From CAYRZF01 sp964428805 (GTDB lineage: Bacteria; Methylomirabilota; Methylomirabilia; Rokubacteriales; CSP1-6), in contig CAYRZF010000005.1 in assembly GCA_964428805.1 (NCBI GenBank), forward strand, positions 1 through 49,372: 49,372 bases of DNA, read 5' to 3'. The position numbers were made by a program, and so were the translations under genes. The notes beneath the pieces are model-generated. The model was not told the DNA's origin. It worked only from the letters and a program-made list of their open reading frames with translations, and searched no databases. Positions 41,216-49,372 of the stretch are shown here, one piece after another; within the stretch, counting starts at the first letter, position 1, and each line of letters opens with the position of its first letter.

Positions 41216-42166
41216 TTATCGTAGGTCGCCTGCGTGACGCTGAACGAGGTGCATCAGCACTCCATACAGACTCTTCGGGTGGATGAACCCGATCAGCGCG
41301 CGTCGCGATCCGGGGCGACCGACCGGATCAATGAGCGCGTGCCCCGCTCGCCCCAGGGCGGCCAGCGCGACGTTGATGTCACTGACCTTGAGGGCCAGGT
41401 GGTGCAGGCCGGCACCACGCGTAGCGATGAAGCGGCCGATCGCTCCTTGGTCCTGCCGGGTGTTCCCCGGTCCATCGGGCCCCACACGAACCCCTGTCGT
41501 CGGGTCGAACTCCTGGAGAAACTCGAGCTCGCAGTCACCGACGGTGATGAACGCCACGCGGAGCCCGCCGACCGGCTCGGGAGGGCGGCTGTGACAGACG
41601 ACCCCGTACCTGTCCGAGGTGAAGCTCTCCACCGCGATCTGCACCTCCAGGTCGGTCTGCGTGCTCTCGACCGCGCAGCCGAGGCGTGCGGAGAACGCCT
41701 CGACGGCCGCCCCGTTGTCAGCGCTCGCCACCCCGACGTGGTCAATGCGCTCGACCAAGCCCTGGCGGGAGCCCTCGAGAGAAAGAGGCTCGGAAAGGTA
41801 CGTTCTGACGCCGACAGTCGCCTCTGGAGACAGCAGCACCCGCCTGGTCCCGTTGAGGCCGACACTCGGTTCCGCCTCAGCGACAGCAATCCCCGCGGCC
41901 GTCGCCGCGTGCGCCGCCGCCAAGAGATCCTTCACGCCGAGCGCGAGGTGGTGGATGCCCGGCTTCGACTGGCCGCCGACGAACGGGTCGCCGGGGGCAA
42001 AGAGCGCGAGCGCGCTCCGGCCGACGCTGAGGACCGGGGCCCGGCGCCCGCTCCCACCGATGGCGCAGTCGGTACGTCTGAGTCCGAAGTCGCGCTGGAA
42101 CAGGGCAGCGGCTGCCTCAACGTCAGTCACGACCAGCGCCGCGTAGACGAGGTTCTCTCCGATCAT
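41216..42166 (-). CDS. VOC (glyoxalase/bleomycin-resistance fold) protein with two modules
   Basis: 316 aa with two vicinal oxygen chelate modules: residues 1-about 125 (NLVYAALVVTDVEAAAALF, PGIHHLALGVKDLLAA) and about 138-316 (RIDHVGVASADNGAAVEAF, GLHHLALKVSDINVAL). The second resembles methylmalonyl-CoA epimerase and 4-hydroxyphenylpyruvate dioxygenase relatives. Metal-site histidines are in IDHVG and LHHLAL. The usual third ligand, Glu in the GVLxELV motif, appears as His (GVLMHLVQ). The ATG at 42166 has GGGAGGG 7 nt upstream. Substrate unknown; it is divergent from the cupin gene. Confidence 0.85.
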   Translation of the reverse strand: MIGENLVYAALVVTDVEAAAALFQRDFGLRRTDCAIGGSGRRAPVLSVGRSALALFAPGDPFVGGQSKPGIHHLALGVKDLLAAAHAATAAGIAVAEAEPSVGLNGTRRVLLSPEATVGVRTYLSEPLSLEGSRQGLVERIDHVGVASADNGAAVEAFSARLGCAVESTQTDLEVQIAVESFTSDRYGVVCHSRPPEPVGGLRVAFITVGDCELEFLQEFDPTTGVRVGPDGPGNTRQDQGAIGRFIATRGAGLHHLALKVSDINVALAALGRAGHALIDPVGRPGSRRALIGFIHPKSLYGVLMHLVQRHAGDLR

Positions 42167-42246
42167 GGCGAGCCCTCCCGCGAAGACGCTCTCCATTATA
42201 AAATGATAGCCAGCACTATGGGGGAAATGCCATTCGGAGGCGGGCC

Positions 42247-42552
42247 ATGGAAGCCGTGAAGGTGTTTGACCACAAGGGTGAGTTCTTCCGCGTGCTCCAG
42301 GAGACGAGCCGGAGCCAGACGGCAATCATGACGATCGCCCCGGGTCGAGACGCCGGTCCCGAGGAAGTGCACCGGGGGGATCAGATCATCTACATCGTGG
42401 AGGGCGAGGCCGTCGTGCGGGTGGACGGCAACGAGCACCGCGCCGGTCAGGGCTCCCTTCTGACGATCCCCGCCGGGACCCGTCACCACGTCCGAAATCC
42501 CGGGGCAACCTCCCTCTTCTTCCTCACCGTCTACGCTCCTCCCGAGTACTGA
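42247..42552 (+). CDS. Small single-domain cupin protein
   Basis: 101 aa, one cupin barrel. Motif 1 reads PEEVHRGDQIIYIVEGE and motif 2 GSLLTIPAGTRHHVRN. Compared with the standard metal site (HxH, E, H), His42 and His80 are kept, but the first His is Glu40 and the Glu is Gln46. Metal binding is therefore doubtful or altered. It starts 80 nt from the VOC gene start, divergently, and lies 38 nt before the MmgE/PrpD gene on the same strand. Confidence 0.9.
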   Translation: MEAVKVFDHKGEFFRVLQETSRSQTAIMTIAPGRDAGPEEVHRGDQIIYIVEGEAVVRVDGNEHRAGQGSLLTIPAGTRHHVRNPGATSLFFLTVYAPPEY

Positions 42553-42590
42553 CGCCCTGGCAGGAACCTGCCCGCCGGAGGTGTGCTAGC

Positions 42591-43961
42591 ATGGGCCCGC
42601 TCATGGGTGCCACGGCCCGACTCGCCGACTTCGTCGTCAAGAGCCGCTGGGAGGACCTGCCTCCCGCCACGATCGATCAAGCCAAGCGCGCGATCCTGGA
42701 TAGCGTCGGCGTCATGCTGGCCGGATCGGTGGAACAGCCGGCCCTCATCATCCAGCGCCTCGCCGAGGTCGAAGGGGGCGCGCCCCTCTGCACGGTGCTC
42801 GGCAGGCGGGCTCGGACCGGAGGGGTGTGGGCCGCGCTGGCCAACGGCACCGCCGGCCACGCGCTGGACTTCGACGATACCAACTTCGCGCTCCTCGGCC
42901 ACCCGAGCGTGCCCGTCCTCGCGGCCGCTCTGGCGGCGGGGGAGCTAGCCTTCGCCGACGGGAAGGCAGTGGTCCACGCGTTCCTCCTCGGCTTCGAAGT
43001 CGAAACGGCGCTGGCCGAGACGCTGAACCCCGCCCACTACGCCCGCGGCTGGCACGCCACCTCGACCCTCGGCAGCCTCGGCGCTGCTGCGGCCTCGGCC
43101 AAGCTCCTGAGGCTCGATCCTGCCGAGACCCGGAACGCGTTGGCCATCGCGGCGTCGCAGGCCTCGGGGCTCAAGGAGAATTTCGGGACGATGACCAAGC
43201 CGTTTCACGCCGGCCACGCGGCACGCAGCGGCGTGCTCGCCGCGCTCCTCGCCCGCGAAGGCTTCACGGGGTCGGAGATCGCCATCGAGGGACCCCAGGG
43301 GTACTTCCGCGTGTTCGGGAGCGAGAATGCCGATCCGGCGCTGGCGGTCAAGCGGCTCGGTGCGCCATGGAAGATCCTTGAAACCGGGGTAGCGGTCAAG
43401 CCCTACCCGTCCTGCGCCTGCACCCACTCGATCATCGCGGCCCTCCTGGAGCTCCGTCAGACGCACGCCATCCGCCCTGACGATGTCGCCGAGGTGACCG
43501 TGGGGGTCAATGCCCTCGTCCCCGGCATGTTGATCCACCACGACCCCCGGACCGGCCTTCAGGGAAAGTTCTCGGCCGAGTTCTGCGCCGCTTTGGCGCT
43601 CGTGGACGGCAGCGTCGGGGTCGCCAGCTTCCGAGACGAGCGAACGGGCGACCCCGCGATCCGGTCCCTGATGGGCAGAGTGAAGATGGTGGTGGACCCG
43701 TCCATCCCGGGCGACCTGGAGCACCATGTCTGGACGCGGGTGAGAGTGAGGCTGGCGGAGGGACGAACGCTGGAGATCCCGCCGAGACAGGTCCCGGGCC
43801 ATCCACGAGCGCCGCTGTCCCGGCAGCAGCTCCTGGCCAAGTTCACCGACTGCGCCGGCCGCGGGCTGCCGGAAGATCGGGTGGAATCGGTTGCCGAGAT
43901 GCTCGAGGGGCTCGATGGCTGCCCCGACCTCCGGAGCCTGACCGCGATCCTCCGGCCCTAG
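42591..43961 (+). CDS. MmgE/PrpD family protein
   Basis: 456 aa. This family includes 2-methylcitrate dehydratase (PrpD), cis-aconitate decarboxylase and iminodisuccinate epimerase. The N-terminal all-helical domain has GTAGHALDFDDTN and GFEVETALAETLNPAHYARGWH, then KENFGTMTKPFHAGHAA. The C-terminal part has KPYPSCACTHS. GGAGGTG precedes the ATG at 42591 by 8 nt. No other methylcitrate cycle gene is nearby, so the substrate cannot be told; many such genes in soil bacteria sit beside transporters and are of unknown role. Confidence 0.92.
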   Translation: MGPLMGATARLADFVVKSRWEDLPPATIDQAKRAILDSVGVMLAGSVEQPALIIQRLAEVEGGAPLCTVLGRRARTGGVWAALANGTAGHALDFDDTNFALLGHPSVPVLAAALAAGELAFADGKAVVHAFLLGFEVETALAETLNPAHYARGWHATSTLGSLGAAAASAKLLRLDPAETRNALAIAASQASGLKENFGTMTKPFHAGHAARSGVLAALLAREGFTGSEIAIEGPQGYFRVFGSENADPALAVKRLGAPWKILETGVAVKPYPSCACTHSIIAALLELRQTHAIRPDDVAEVTVGVNALVPGMLIHHDPRTGLQGKFSAEFCAALALVDGSVGVASFRDERTGDPAIRSLMGRVKMVVDPSIPGDLEHHVWTRVRVRLAEGRTLEIPPRQVPGHPRAPLSRQQLLAKFTDCAGRGLPEDRVESVAEMLEGLDGCPDLRSLTAILRP

Positions 43962-44090
43962 CATTCCCGCGCCGCGGCGAGAACCGAGCAGCCCAAGGCC
44001 CGAGGGACGAGCCGACCGGAGCGTACGCGGTTGTACGTGAGGATCGGCGAGGAGCGAGAACGCCGGGATGCGACAGTTATCGGCGCGGCG

Positions 44091-44822
44091 CTAGCCCCCC
44101 AGGTAGAGGCGCTTCACCTCCGGATCCATCAAGAGCGACTGCCCGCTCCCCTCGAAGCGGTTCCGTCCCAGCTCGAGCACGTACCCCCGGTCGGCCACCG
44201 ACAGCACCTTCGCCGCGTTCTGCTCCACCACCATCATCGTGTAGCCGGCCCGCCTCATCTGGGCCAGCTTCTCGAAGATCAGCGTGACGAACTTGGGCGA
44301 GAGGCCCAGCGAGGGCTCGTCGAGAAGAATGAGCTTGGGACTCGTCATGAGGGCCCGTGCGATCGCCACCATCTGCTGCTCTCCTCCCGACATCGTGCCC
44401 GCCTTCTGGTGCTTCCGCTCCGCCAGGATGGGAAAGAGGGCATACACGCCCTCCAGCGCCTCCCTCACCCGCGCCGGATCCCTCTCGATGTACGCCCCCA
44501 TTTCCAGGTTCTCGAGCACGGTCATCTGGGGAAAGACGATCCGCCCCTGGGGGACATAGGCGAGGCCCAGCCTGAGCACCTGATCGGGCCGGAGCCCCGT
44601 GATCTCCCGGCCGTCGAAGAGAACGCGGCCGGACGTGGGCCGGAGCAGACCGATGATGGTCTTGAAGGCGGTGGACTTGCCCGCGCCGTTGGGACCGATG
44701 ACGCTCACCATCTCCCCCGGCCGCACCGCCAGCGTCACGCCGTGGAGGATTTCCATTTTCCCGTAGCCGGCCGAGATCTCCTCGGCTCTGAGCAGGTAGC
44801 CGTCGGACCCCGTCTGGCTCAT
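44091..44822 (-). CDS. livF: Branched-chain amino acid ABC transporter ATPase LivF
   Basis: 243 aa ATPase with Walker A GPNGAGKST, signature MSGGEQQ and Walker B LILLDEPSLGLSPKF. LivF-specific features are AYVPQGRIVFPQMTVLENLEMGA and the C-terminal short tail. It is the last gene of the liv operon and starts directly after the methyltransferase stop. No livK-type binding protein is in the window. Confidence 0.95.
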   Translation of the reverse strand: MSQTGSDGYLLRAEEISAGYGKMEILHGVTLAVRPGEMVSVIGPNGAGKSTAFKTIIGLLRPTSGRVLFDGREITGLRPDQVLRLGLAYVPQGRIVFPQMTVLENLEMGAYIERDPARVREALEGVYALFPILAERKHQKAGTMSGGEQQMVAIARALMTSPKLILLDEPSLGLSPKFVTLIFEKLAQMRRAGYTMMVVEQNAAKVLSVADRGYVLELGRNRFEGSGQSLLMDPEVKRLYLGG

Positions 44823-45470
44823 TCACTCTTCCCGTTCGCACACGTAGAGCACGTGCGGGTAGGGCAGATAATCTGCCATCGGCTGGCGATGCACCCGGAA
44901 CCCCACTTCCATCAGCAACGCCTCGAGTTCCCCGCTCGGCCAGTAGCGGACCGGCGTCCGCGGATCCATGAGTCGATCCAGGGAGTACGTGAACCAGCGC
45001 TTGTACGCGGGCCGGGTATCCACATCCTTGACGATCAGGCGACCTCCGGGACTCACCCCTTTGAAGAGTTGTTCAAGCAGCGGCCGGACCGTCTCCTCCG
45101 GGATGTGGTGGATGATGTCGAGCATGTAGGCGCCGGCGTAGATCCCGTCAGCGCGGTAAGCGACAGCATCCGCCACCGCGTACGCCACGTTCCCGAGGCC
45201 GAGTCGCCCGGCCGCTCGTTCGGCCATCGCGATCCGGCGGGGGTTAATATCCAGCCCCCGCAGCGTCAGCCGCGGGAACACCTGAGCGTAGTAGAGGGAG
45301 AACAGGCCGAAGCCACAGCCGACGTCGAGGACGGACCCGGCGGGCGGCAGGTGCTGTCCGATCGCGTCGAGGAAGCGCTGGCGGAGGATCCAAAAGCGCC
45401 CCCAGCAGTAGGCGCGCACGACCCAGTCGTCGTAGGCCCGGATGACCCTACCGATCGCGGCGCTGTGCAT
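44823..45470 (-). CDS. Class I SAM-dependent methyltransferase
   Basis: 215 aa, Rossmann fold. Motif I VLDVGCGFGLFSLYYA (about 56-71) binds S-adenosylmethionine; GLDIN supplies the acidic residue for the ribose; the post-motif LDIIHHIPEE and LKGVSPGG-like VSPGGRLIVKD are typical of the Methyltransf_11/25 group. The substrate is unknown. It overlaps the glycosyltransferase gene by 23 nt and abuts livF, so it may modify the glycan or lipid made by that enzyme. The start at 45470 is uncertain because no clear ribosome site precedes it. Confidence 0.85.
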   Translation of the reverse strand: MHSAAIGRVIRAYDDWVVRAYCWGRFWILRQRFLDAIGQHLPPAGSVLDVGCGFGLFSLYYAQVFPRLTLRGLDINPRRIAMAERAAGRLGLGNVAYAVADAVAYRADGIYAGAYMLDIIHHIPEETVRPLLEQLFKGVSPGGRLIVKDVDTRPAYKRWFTYSLDRLMDPRTPVRYWPSGELEALLMEVGFRVHRQPMADYLPYPHVLYVCEREE

Positions 45471-46983
45471 AGAGCCGGTAGCCGTGCCGCTCCTGATCAA
45501 GCACGTAGCTCGCATCGATCCAGGCGAGGAGATCAGGAAAGCCGGTCAGGCGGTCGTAGCCCCCCCCCGGCCAACCCCGCTCGAAGACAACGAGGAACTC
45601 GGACGGCTGTCGCCGCAGGGCGTCCAGGAATTCCGCTCTGAGACTCTTGATGTAGGGGGTATCGACGTCGTGGAAGAAATGAAAGTCGTAGATGAAGCGC
45701 GTGGGCTGGTTGAGCCCGAGCCTGAAGAGCGCCTGGATTCCCCCCTCGGTGGTGTCAAGTACCTGCACGCTGCCGCTCAGTTGAGCCGGCCCCTCGAGGT
45801 CTCTCACGAGCGACTGAACCCTCCGCTCCTTCTCGGCGATCCAGGCCGGGTCGAGAGCCTCCACCCCCTTGACCCCGAGGCCGATGATCAGGAGAAGCAG
45901 CCCACCTAGGAAGGCCGCTGGAATCCAGCGGCGGTGTTCCACCTGGACGCGATCCACCCAGGAAGCGGCCAGGCAGCAGGCGAAGCCTACCAGGGGGTAG
46001 AGGTGGTACTCCCAGCCCTTGCCCTGGACCCAATAATGGACGATACCGTACCCGAGTCCCATCAGGAGAAGGCCACGCCGAATGTCGAACTGCTGCCCCG
46101 CCCATGCCCGCCAGAGCGACAGCAGCGCCAAGGCCGCGACGATGCCCAGGATCGCGGTGCTGTGGGGGTGCCAGCCGAGCGCCTGGAAGATCGAGACGCG
46201 TCCCAGAGACGAATACAGCGGCAGCATGTAGCGGGTGAGAATGTCCAAGAACGCCGTCAGGCCGCCAACCTTCCAGAGCCAGAGCGCCGCCGCGACCGGA
46301 GGGAGGAGGCCGCATCCAATGACCACGGCGAAGGCGCCCCACGGCCCTTGCCCGCGTCGGCGCGCCCCTTGGACAGCCGTCGCCGCCAGGATCAGCCAGA
46401 ATAGTCCGGCGTGGGGCTTCAGCGTCATCGCGCCACCGAGCACCAGACCGGCCATGGCCAGGGGCCAAAGGCTCCGCCCGTCCTCCCAGAATCGAGCGAC
46501 GAGGACGGCTCCCGCCAGAAGGAACGCCACCAAGAGGTAGTCCCGCTGACCCGCGCTCCAGGCTCCCCCGGCCAAGTGATAGACCCCGAAGAGCAGCGCG
46601 GCGAGGGCCGAAGACCAGGCCCCGAAGGGTCTACAGTACACCGCGATGAGGGCGCTGGTCCCTCCCAGCCAGAAAAGGTCGAAGAACCGCCAGGCCTCAT
46701 CGCCGGAGCCCACGAGCGCCAGCACACCGAGGTGCAGGAGATAGACGCCCGGGAAATTCATGTCGAAGAGATCGCGATACGGCGCCGCCCCCTGGCCGAT
46801 GCGCCACGCCGCGTAATGCATGAGGGGAGCGTCGTGGATCAGCGGCCAGTGGCGAGAGCCCCAGGCAAGGAACACGGCTGTCGCTGAGAGCGCCACCAGC
46901 AGCAGCCCGGCCGCTCGGCGCGGCCACCCCACAGCCCGGGCGGCCACGGGGACCGTCTGCGCGATCACGACGTCATCGGCCAA
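45448..46983 (-). CDS. GT-C family membrane glycosyltransferase (PMT/ArnT-like)
   Basis: 511 aa with about ten helices. The conserved first external loop has the acidic catalytic-type Asp (HDAPLMHYAAWRIGQG) and PYRDLFDMNFPGVY, typical of GT39/GT83-like polyprenyl-phosphate sugar transferases. The C-terminal 110 residues are soluble (VQSLVRDLEGPAQLSG onward). Acceptor and sugar donor are unknown; protein or lipid glycosylation at the outer face of the inner membrane is likely. The ATG lies inside the livG end (11-nt overlap). Confidence 0.82.
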   Translation of the reverse strand: MADDVVIAQTVPVAARAVGWPRRAAGLLLVALSATAVFLAWGSRHWPLIHDAPLMHYAAWRIGQGAAPYRDLFDMNFPGVYLLHLGVLALVGSGDEAWRFFDLFWLGGTSALIAVYCRPFGAWSSALAALLFGVYHLAGGAWSAGQRDYLLVAFLLAGAVLVARFWEDGRSLWPLAMAGLVLGGAMTLKPHAGLFWLILAATAVQGARRRGQGPWGAFAVVIGCGLLPPVAAALWLWKVGGLTAFLDILTRYMLPLYSSLGRVSIFQALGWHPHSTAILGIVAALALLSLWRAWAGQQFDIRRGLLLMGLGYGIVHYWVQGKGWEYHLYPLVGFACCLAASWVDRVQVEHRRWIPAAFLGGLLLLIIGLGVKGVEALDPAWIAEKERRVQSLVRDLEGPAQLSGSVQVLDTTEGGIQALFRLGLNQPTRFIYDFHFFHDVDTPYIKSLRAEFLDALRRQPSEFLVVFERGWPGGGYDRLTGFPDLLAWIDASYVLDQERHGYRLYAQRRDR

Positions 46984-47683
46984 AGTAGGCCTCGATCACC
47001 CGCTCGTCCGTCTGGATGACCCCGGGCGGCCCCTCGGCGATCTTCTCCCCGTAGTCGAGGACGAAGACCGTCTCGCAGAGCCCCATGACGACCTTCATGT
47101 CGTGCTCGACGATCAGGATGGTCTTGCCCTGGTCCCGGAGCTGGGTGATCGCCGCCAGGAGCTCGTTGAGGAGCGTGGGGTTCACACCGGCGGCGGGCTC
47201 GTCCAGGAGGATCAGCTCCGGGTCGGTCATCAGGACACGGACGAACTCCAGGAGCTTCTGCTGGCCGTAGGAGAGGTTCCCGGCGTACTCGTTCCGGAGC
47301 CGGTCGAGCGTGACGAAGCGGAGCAGCTCTTCCGCCCTCCGGCGAGCCGCTTCGAAGGGCCCCTGCGTCACCACCAAGAGGTTCTCCAGGGCGGTCAGCT
47401 CGGGGAAGATCCGGATGATCTGGAACGTGCGCCCGATGCCCCGGCGGGCCACCTGGTAGGGCTTGAGGCCGTCGATGCGCTCGCCCTTGAAGCGGACCTC
47501 CCCTTGGTCGCGCCGCTCGAGGCCGGTGATGCAATTGAAGAGGGTGGTCTTTCCCGAGCCGTTAGGACCAATCAATCCATAGATCTTGCCGGGGGTTAGC
47601 GACAGCGAGCAGCGATTGACCGCGGTCACGCCGCCGAAGCGCTTGGTCACGTCGCTGACCTCGAGGATCAGGCCCGCCTGCAT
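46973..47683 (-). CDS. livG: Branched-chain amino acid ABC transporter ATPase LivG
   Basis: 236 aa with Walker A GPNGSGKTT, signature NLSYGQQK and Walker B LILLDEPAAGVNP. The LivG-type GIGRTFQIIRIFPELTALENL and the C-terminal VIEAYFGR tail are present. It starts one base after livM. The next gene is the glycosyltransferase, not livF. Confidence 0.95.
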   Translation of the reverse strand: MQAGLILEVSDVTKRFGGVTAVNRCSLSLTPGKIYGLIGPNGSGKTTLFNCITGLERRDQGEVRFKGERIDGLKPYQVARRGIGRTFQIIRIFPELTALENLLVVTQGPFEAARRRAEELLRFVTLDRLRNEYAGNLSYGQQKLLEFVRVLMTDPELILLDEPAAGVNPTLLNELLAAITQLRDQGKTILIVEHDMKVVMGLCETVFVLDYGEKIAEGPPGVIQTDERVIEAYFGR

Positions 47684-47684
47684 C

Positions 47685-48605
47685 TCAGATGGTCCGGGGC
47701 AGGTGATAGCGCTGCTGGAGGATCCCCAGGATCCCGCGGGGCATCAGGAGCACCACGACGACGATGATGGCGCCGAAGAGGAACTGGTGGAGGTAGATGA
47801 ACCGGGCCCAGACGAGCTCCTGGAAGACGAAGAGCGTCGCCGCGCCCAGGACCGGCCCCCAGATGGTCCCCTTGCCGCCGAAGAGGGCCATCACGATCAT
47901 CGTGATCGTGATGATGAGCGGAAAAACACTGATCGGCTCGATATAGCCTGTATCCCGTGCGGAGAGCCCTCCCACCACACCGGGAACGAATGCAGACAGG
48001 AGGAAGGCGTACAGCTTGTAGCGCGCGGTGTCGATCCCCATGGCCTCGGCGGCGACCTCGTCCTCCCGGATCGTCATGAACCTGAGACCGAAGCGCGAGG
48101 TGATGATGAAGTACGCCGCGCCCGTGACGGCCAGGGCCGAAAGCGCCATGGCGTAATAGATCTGGACGCTGACCGGCTGGGCGGGGAAGGAAAGTCCGGA
48201 ACCCCCGCCCGTGAGCCCCTCGAAGTAGGAGACCAGGACCCGCATCACTTCGTTCAGCCCGAGCATGGAGATCGCGAAGTACGGGCCCTTCAGTCTGAGG
48301 CAAGGGTAGCCGATGATCAGCGCCAGGATCACCGCCGCGACGCCGCCCACGAGAGACGCCGGCCCCCAGTGCCAGCCGTGAGTCGTCACGAGAATTCCCG
48401 CGGCATAGGCCCCCGTGCCGAAGAAGGCCACGTGGCCGAAGGAGACATAGCCGGTCAGGCCGGAGATCAGGTTCCAGCTCTGTGCCAGGGCCACCCACAT
48501 GAAGAGCTGGAGCATGAACCTGATCCCATAGCCGGTGGCGACGGTCGGGTAGAGGGCAAGCCCGACGAAAGCGACGACGAGGGCCGCCACAAACCCCCGC
48601 TTCAC
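47685..48605 (-). CDS. livM: Branched-chain amino acid ABC transporter permease LivM
   Basis: 306 aa, about ten helices. Family features: WNLISGLTGYVSFGHVAFFGTGAY, LRLKGPYFAISMLGLNEVMR, IREDEVAAEAMGIDTARYK in the ATPase-contact loop and FGGKGTIWGPVLGA. It overlaps livH by 4 nt (ATGA). Confidence 0.95.
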   Translation of the reverse strand: MKRGFVAALVVAFVGLALYPTVATGYGIRFMLQLFMWVALAQSWNLISGLTGYVSFGHVAFFGTGAYAAGILVTTHGWHWGPASLVGGVAAVILALIIGYPCLRLKGPYFAISMLGLNEVMRVLVSYFEGLTGGGSGLSFPAQPVSVQIYYAMALSALAVTGAAYFIITSRFGLRFMTIREDEVAAEAMGIDTARYKLYAFLLSAFVPGVVGGLSARDTGYIEPISVFPLIITITMIVMALFGGKGTIWGPVLGAATLFVFQELVWARFIYLHQFLFGAIIVVVVLLMPRGILGILQQRYHLPRTI

Positions 48606-49372
48606 GTCGAACGCCCTCCGAACAGCCCCGTGGGGCGCAGGAGGAGCACCAGCACGAGCAGCACGTAGGCCACCGCCTCGGAGACCTGGGTGGTCAGAAA
48701 GAGGGAAGAGAGCTGCTCGACGAGGCCGAGCAGCATCCCCCCCAGTAGAGCCCCGGGGTAGTTCCCGGCCCCGCCGAGCACAATCACCAGGAACGACTTG
48801 AAGGTATAGACCTGTCCCATCTCCGGCTGGATGGCCACCATCACCGCCACCAGGCTCCCGCCTGCCGCCGCGAGCGCCGACGCAATACCGAAAGAGTACA
48901 GGTGGATCCGCTGGACGTTGATCCCGCAGACCATGGCAACCTCGCGGCTCTGGGAGGTGGCGCGGATGGCCTTGCCGAGCCTGGTCTTCTGAAGGAACCA
49001 GAAGGCGAAGAGGGTGAGGAACACGGCGAAGGCGAAGGAGACCAGCCGTGATTTGGAGAACGCGAAAGGCCCGAGCAGAAAGGCACCCGTGAGAAACTCC
49101 ACCGAGCGGAGGTCGGAGGTGAAGGCCAGCTGAGCCATGTTCACCAGGGCGATGGAGATCCCGAACGTCAGAAGAAGTGACGAGAGTTCCGGGGCATCCA
49201 CGACCCGGCGAACGAACGCCCCCTGGAGCAGTACTCCCAGGAGGAACATCAGCGGCATCGAGACCAGGAGCGAGAGATAGGGGTTGACCCCGAGGAGCTG
49301 GAACGACCAGAAGGTCGTGTAGGCGCCCAGCATCAGGATCGTGCCGTGGGCGATGTTGATGACCCGCATGAC
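48602..49372 (-). CDS. livH: Branched-chain amino acid ABC transporter permease LivH, N-terminus outside the window
   Basis: 256 codons visible. The family pattern GVMRVINIAHGTILMLGAY shows that the first Met seen is internal and that about 25-35 N-terminal residues lie beyond 49372. Other features are SREVAMVCGINVQRIHLYSFG (ATPase-contact loop) and LGGAGNYPGALLGG. It is the first visible gene of the liv operon. Confidence 0.94.
   Translation of the reverse strand, partial: VMRVINIAHGTILMLGAYTTFWSFQLLGVNPYLSLLVSMPLMFLLGVLLQGAFVRRVVDAPELSSLLLTFGISIALVNMAQLAFTSDLRSVEFLTGAFLLGPFAFSKSRLVSFAFAVFLTLFAFWFLQKTRLGKAIRATSQSREVAMVCGINVQRIHLYSFGIASALAAAGGSLVAVMVAIQPEMGQVYTFKSFLVIVLGGAGNYPGALLGGMLLGLVEQLSSLFLTTQVSEAVAYVLLVLVLLLRPTGLFGGRST

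Overview
The window is a GC-rich bacterial scaffold with one 100-N gap. Its genes are tightly packed with 1-4 nt stop/start overlaps, almost all on the minus strand. Gene content (respiratory complex I, two-subunit pyruvate dehydrogenase E1, LapA/LapB-type envelope protein, livFGHM, MmgE/PrpD, VOC and cupin proteins) fits an uncultivated soil or sediment diderm. A Methylomirabilota/Rokubacteria-like lineage is my guess from gene flavour; no marker gene here proves it.

Layout, read along minus-strand transcription from right to left. 49372-44091: a branched-chain amino acid ABC operon livH-livM-livG-[GT-C membrane glycosyltransferase]-[SAM methyltransferase]-livF. 43961-40281: accessory genes (MmgE/PrpD and cupin on plus, a two-module VOC protein on minus, an uncharacterised membrane-anchored protein on plus). 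40063-39136: tRNA-Ala(GGC), a beta-propeller gene remnant fused to its 3' side, an intact tRNA-Leu(CAA) and two separate tRNA-Leu halves around it. 39035-28602: nuo cluster 2 (A2 B2 C2 NIPSNAP D2 H2 I2 J2 K2 L M N). 28493-27226: a TetR regulator overlapping an ECF sigma factor, with promoter and operator. 27116-19572: rplU-rpmA-obgE-proB-proA-nadD-rsfS-dksA-like-lapAB fusion-comF. 19449-12596: gap-pgk-tpiA-secG-peptide ABC transporter (binding protein, two permeases), then tRNA-Leu(GAG). 12128-1: lipA-nuoA-B-C-D-E-F-G-H-I-J-K-pdhA-pdhB-pdhC (cut by the window edge).

The central feature is a pair of complementary complex I clusters. Cluster 1 has the NADH module (E, F, G) and A-K, but no antiporter-like subunits L, M, N; pdhA follows nuoK by 17 nt. 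Cluster 2 has L, M, N but no E, F, G. A, B, C, D, H, I, J and K exist twice in clearly diverged form. Either the two clusters share subunits to build one 14-subunit enzyme, or they make two different machines: an 11-subunit form with another electron donor, and an NADH-oxidising form without its own pumping arm. Cluster 1 lies between lipoyl synthase and lipoyl-dependent pyruvate dehydrogenase, which suggests co-expression of NADH production and NADH oxidation. Each cluster also carries one copy of a 75-bp two-hairpin repeat; the two copies differ by a compensatory base-pair change, and one copy encodes the C-terminal tail of NuoG. Other points worth a look are an apparent LapA-LapB fusion, a NIPSNAP gene inside a nuo operon, a NuoM that seems to lack its central channel lysine, and the split tRNA-Leu pieces.
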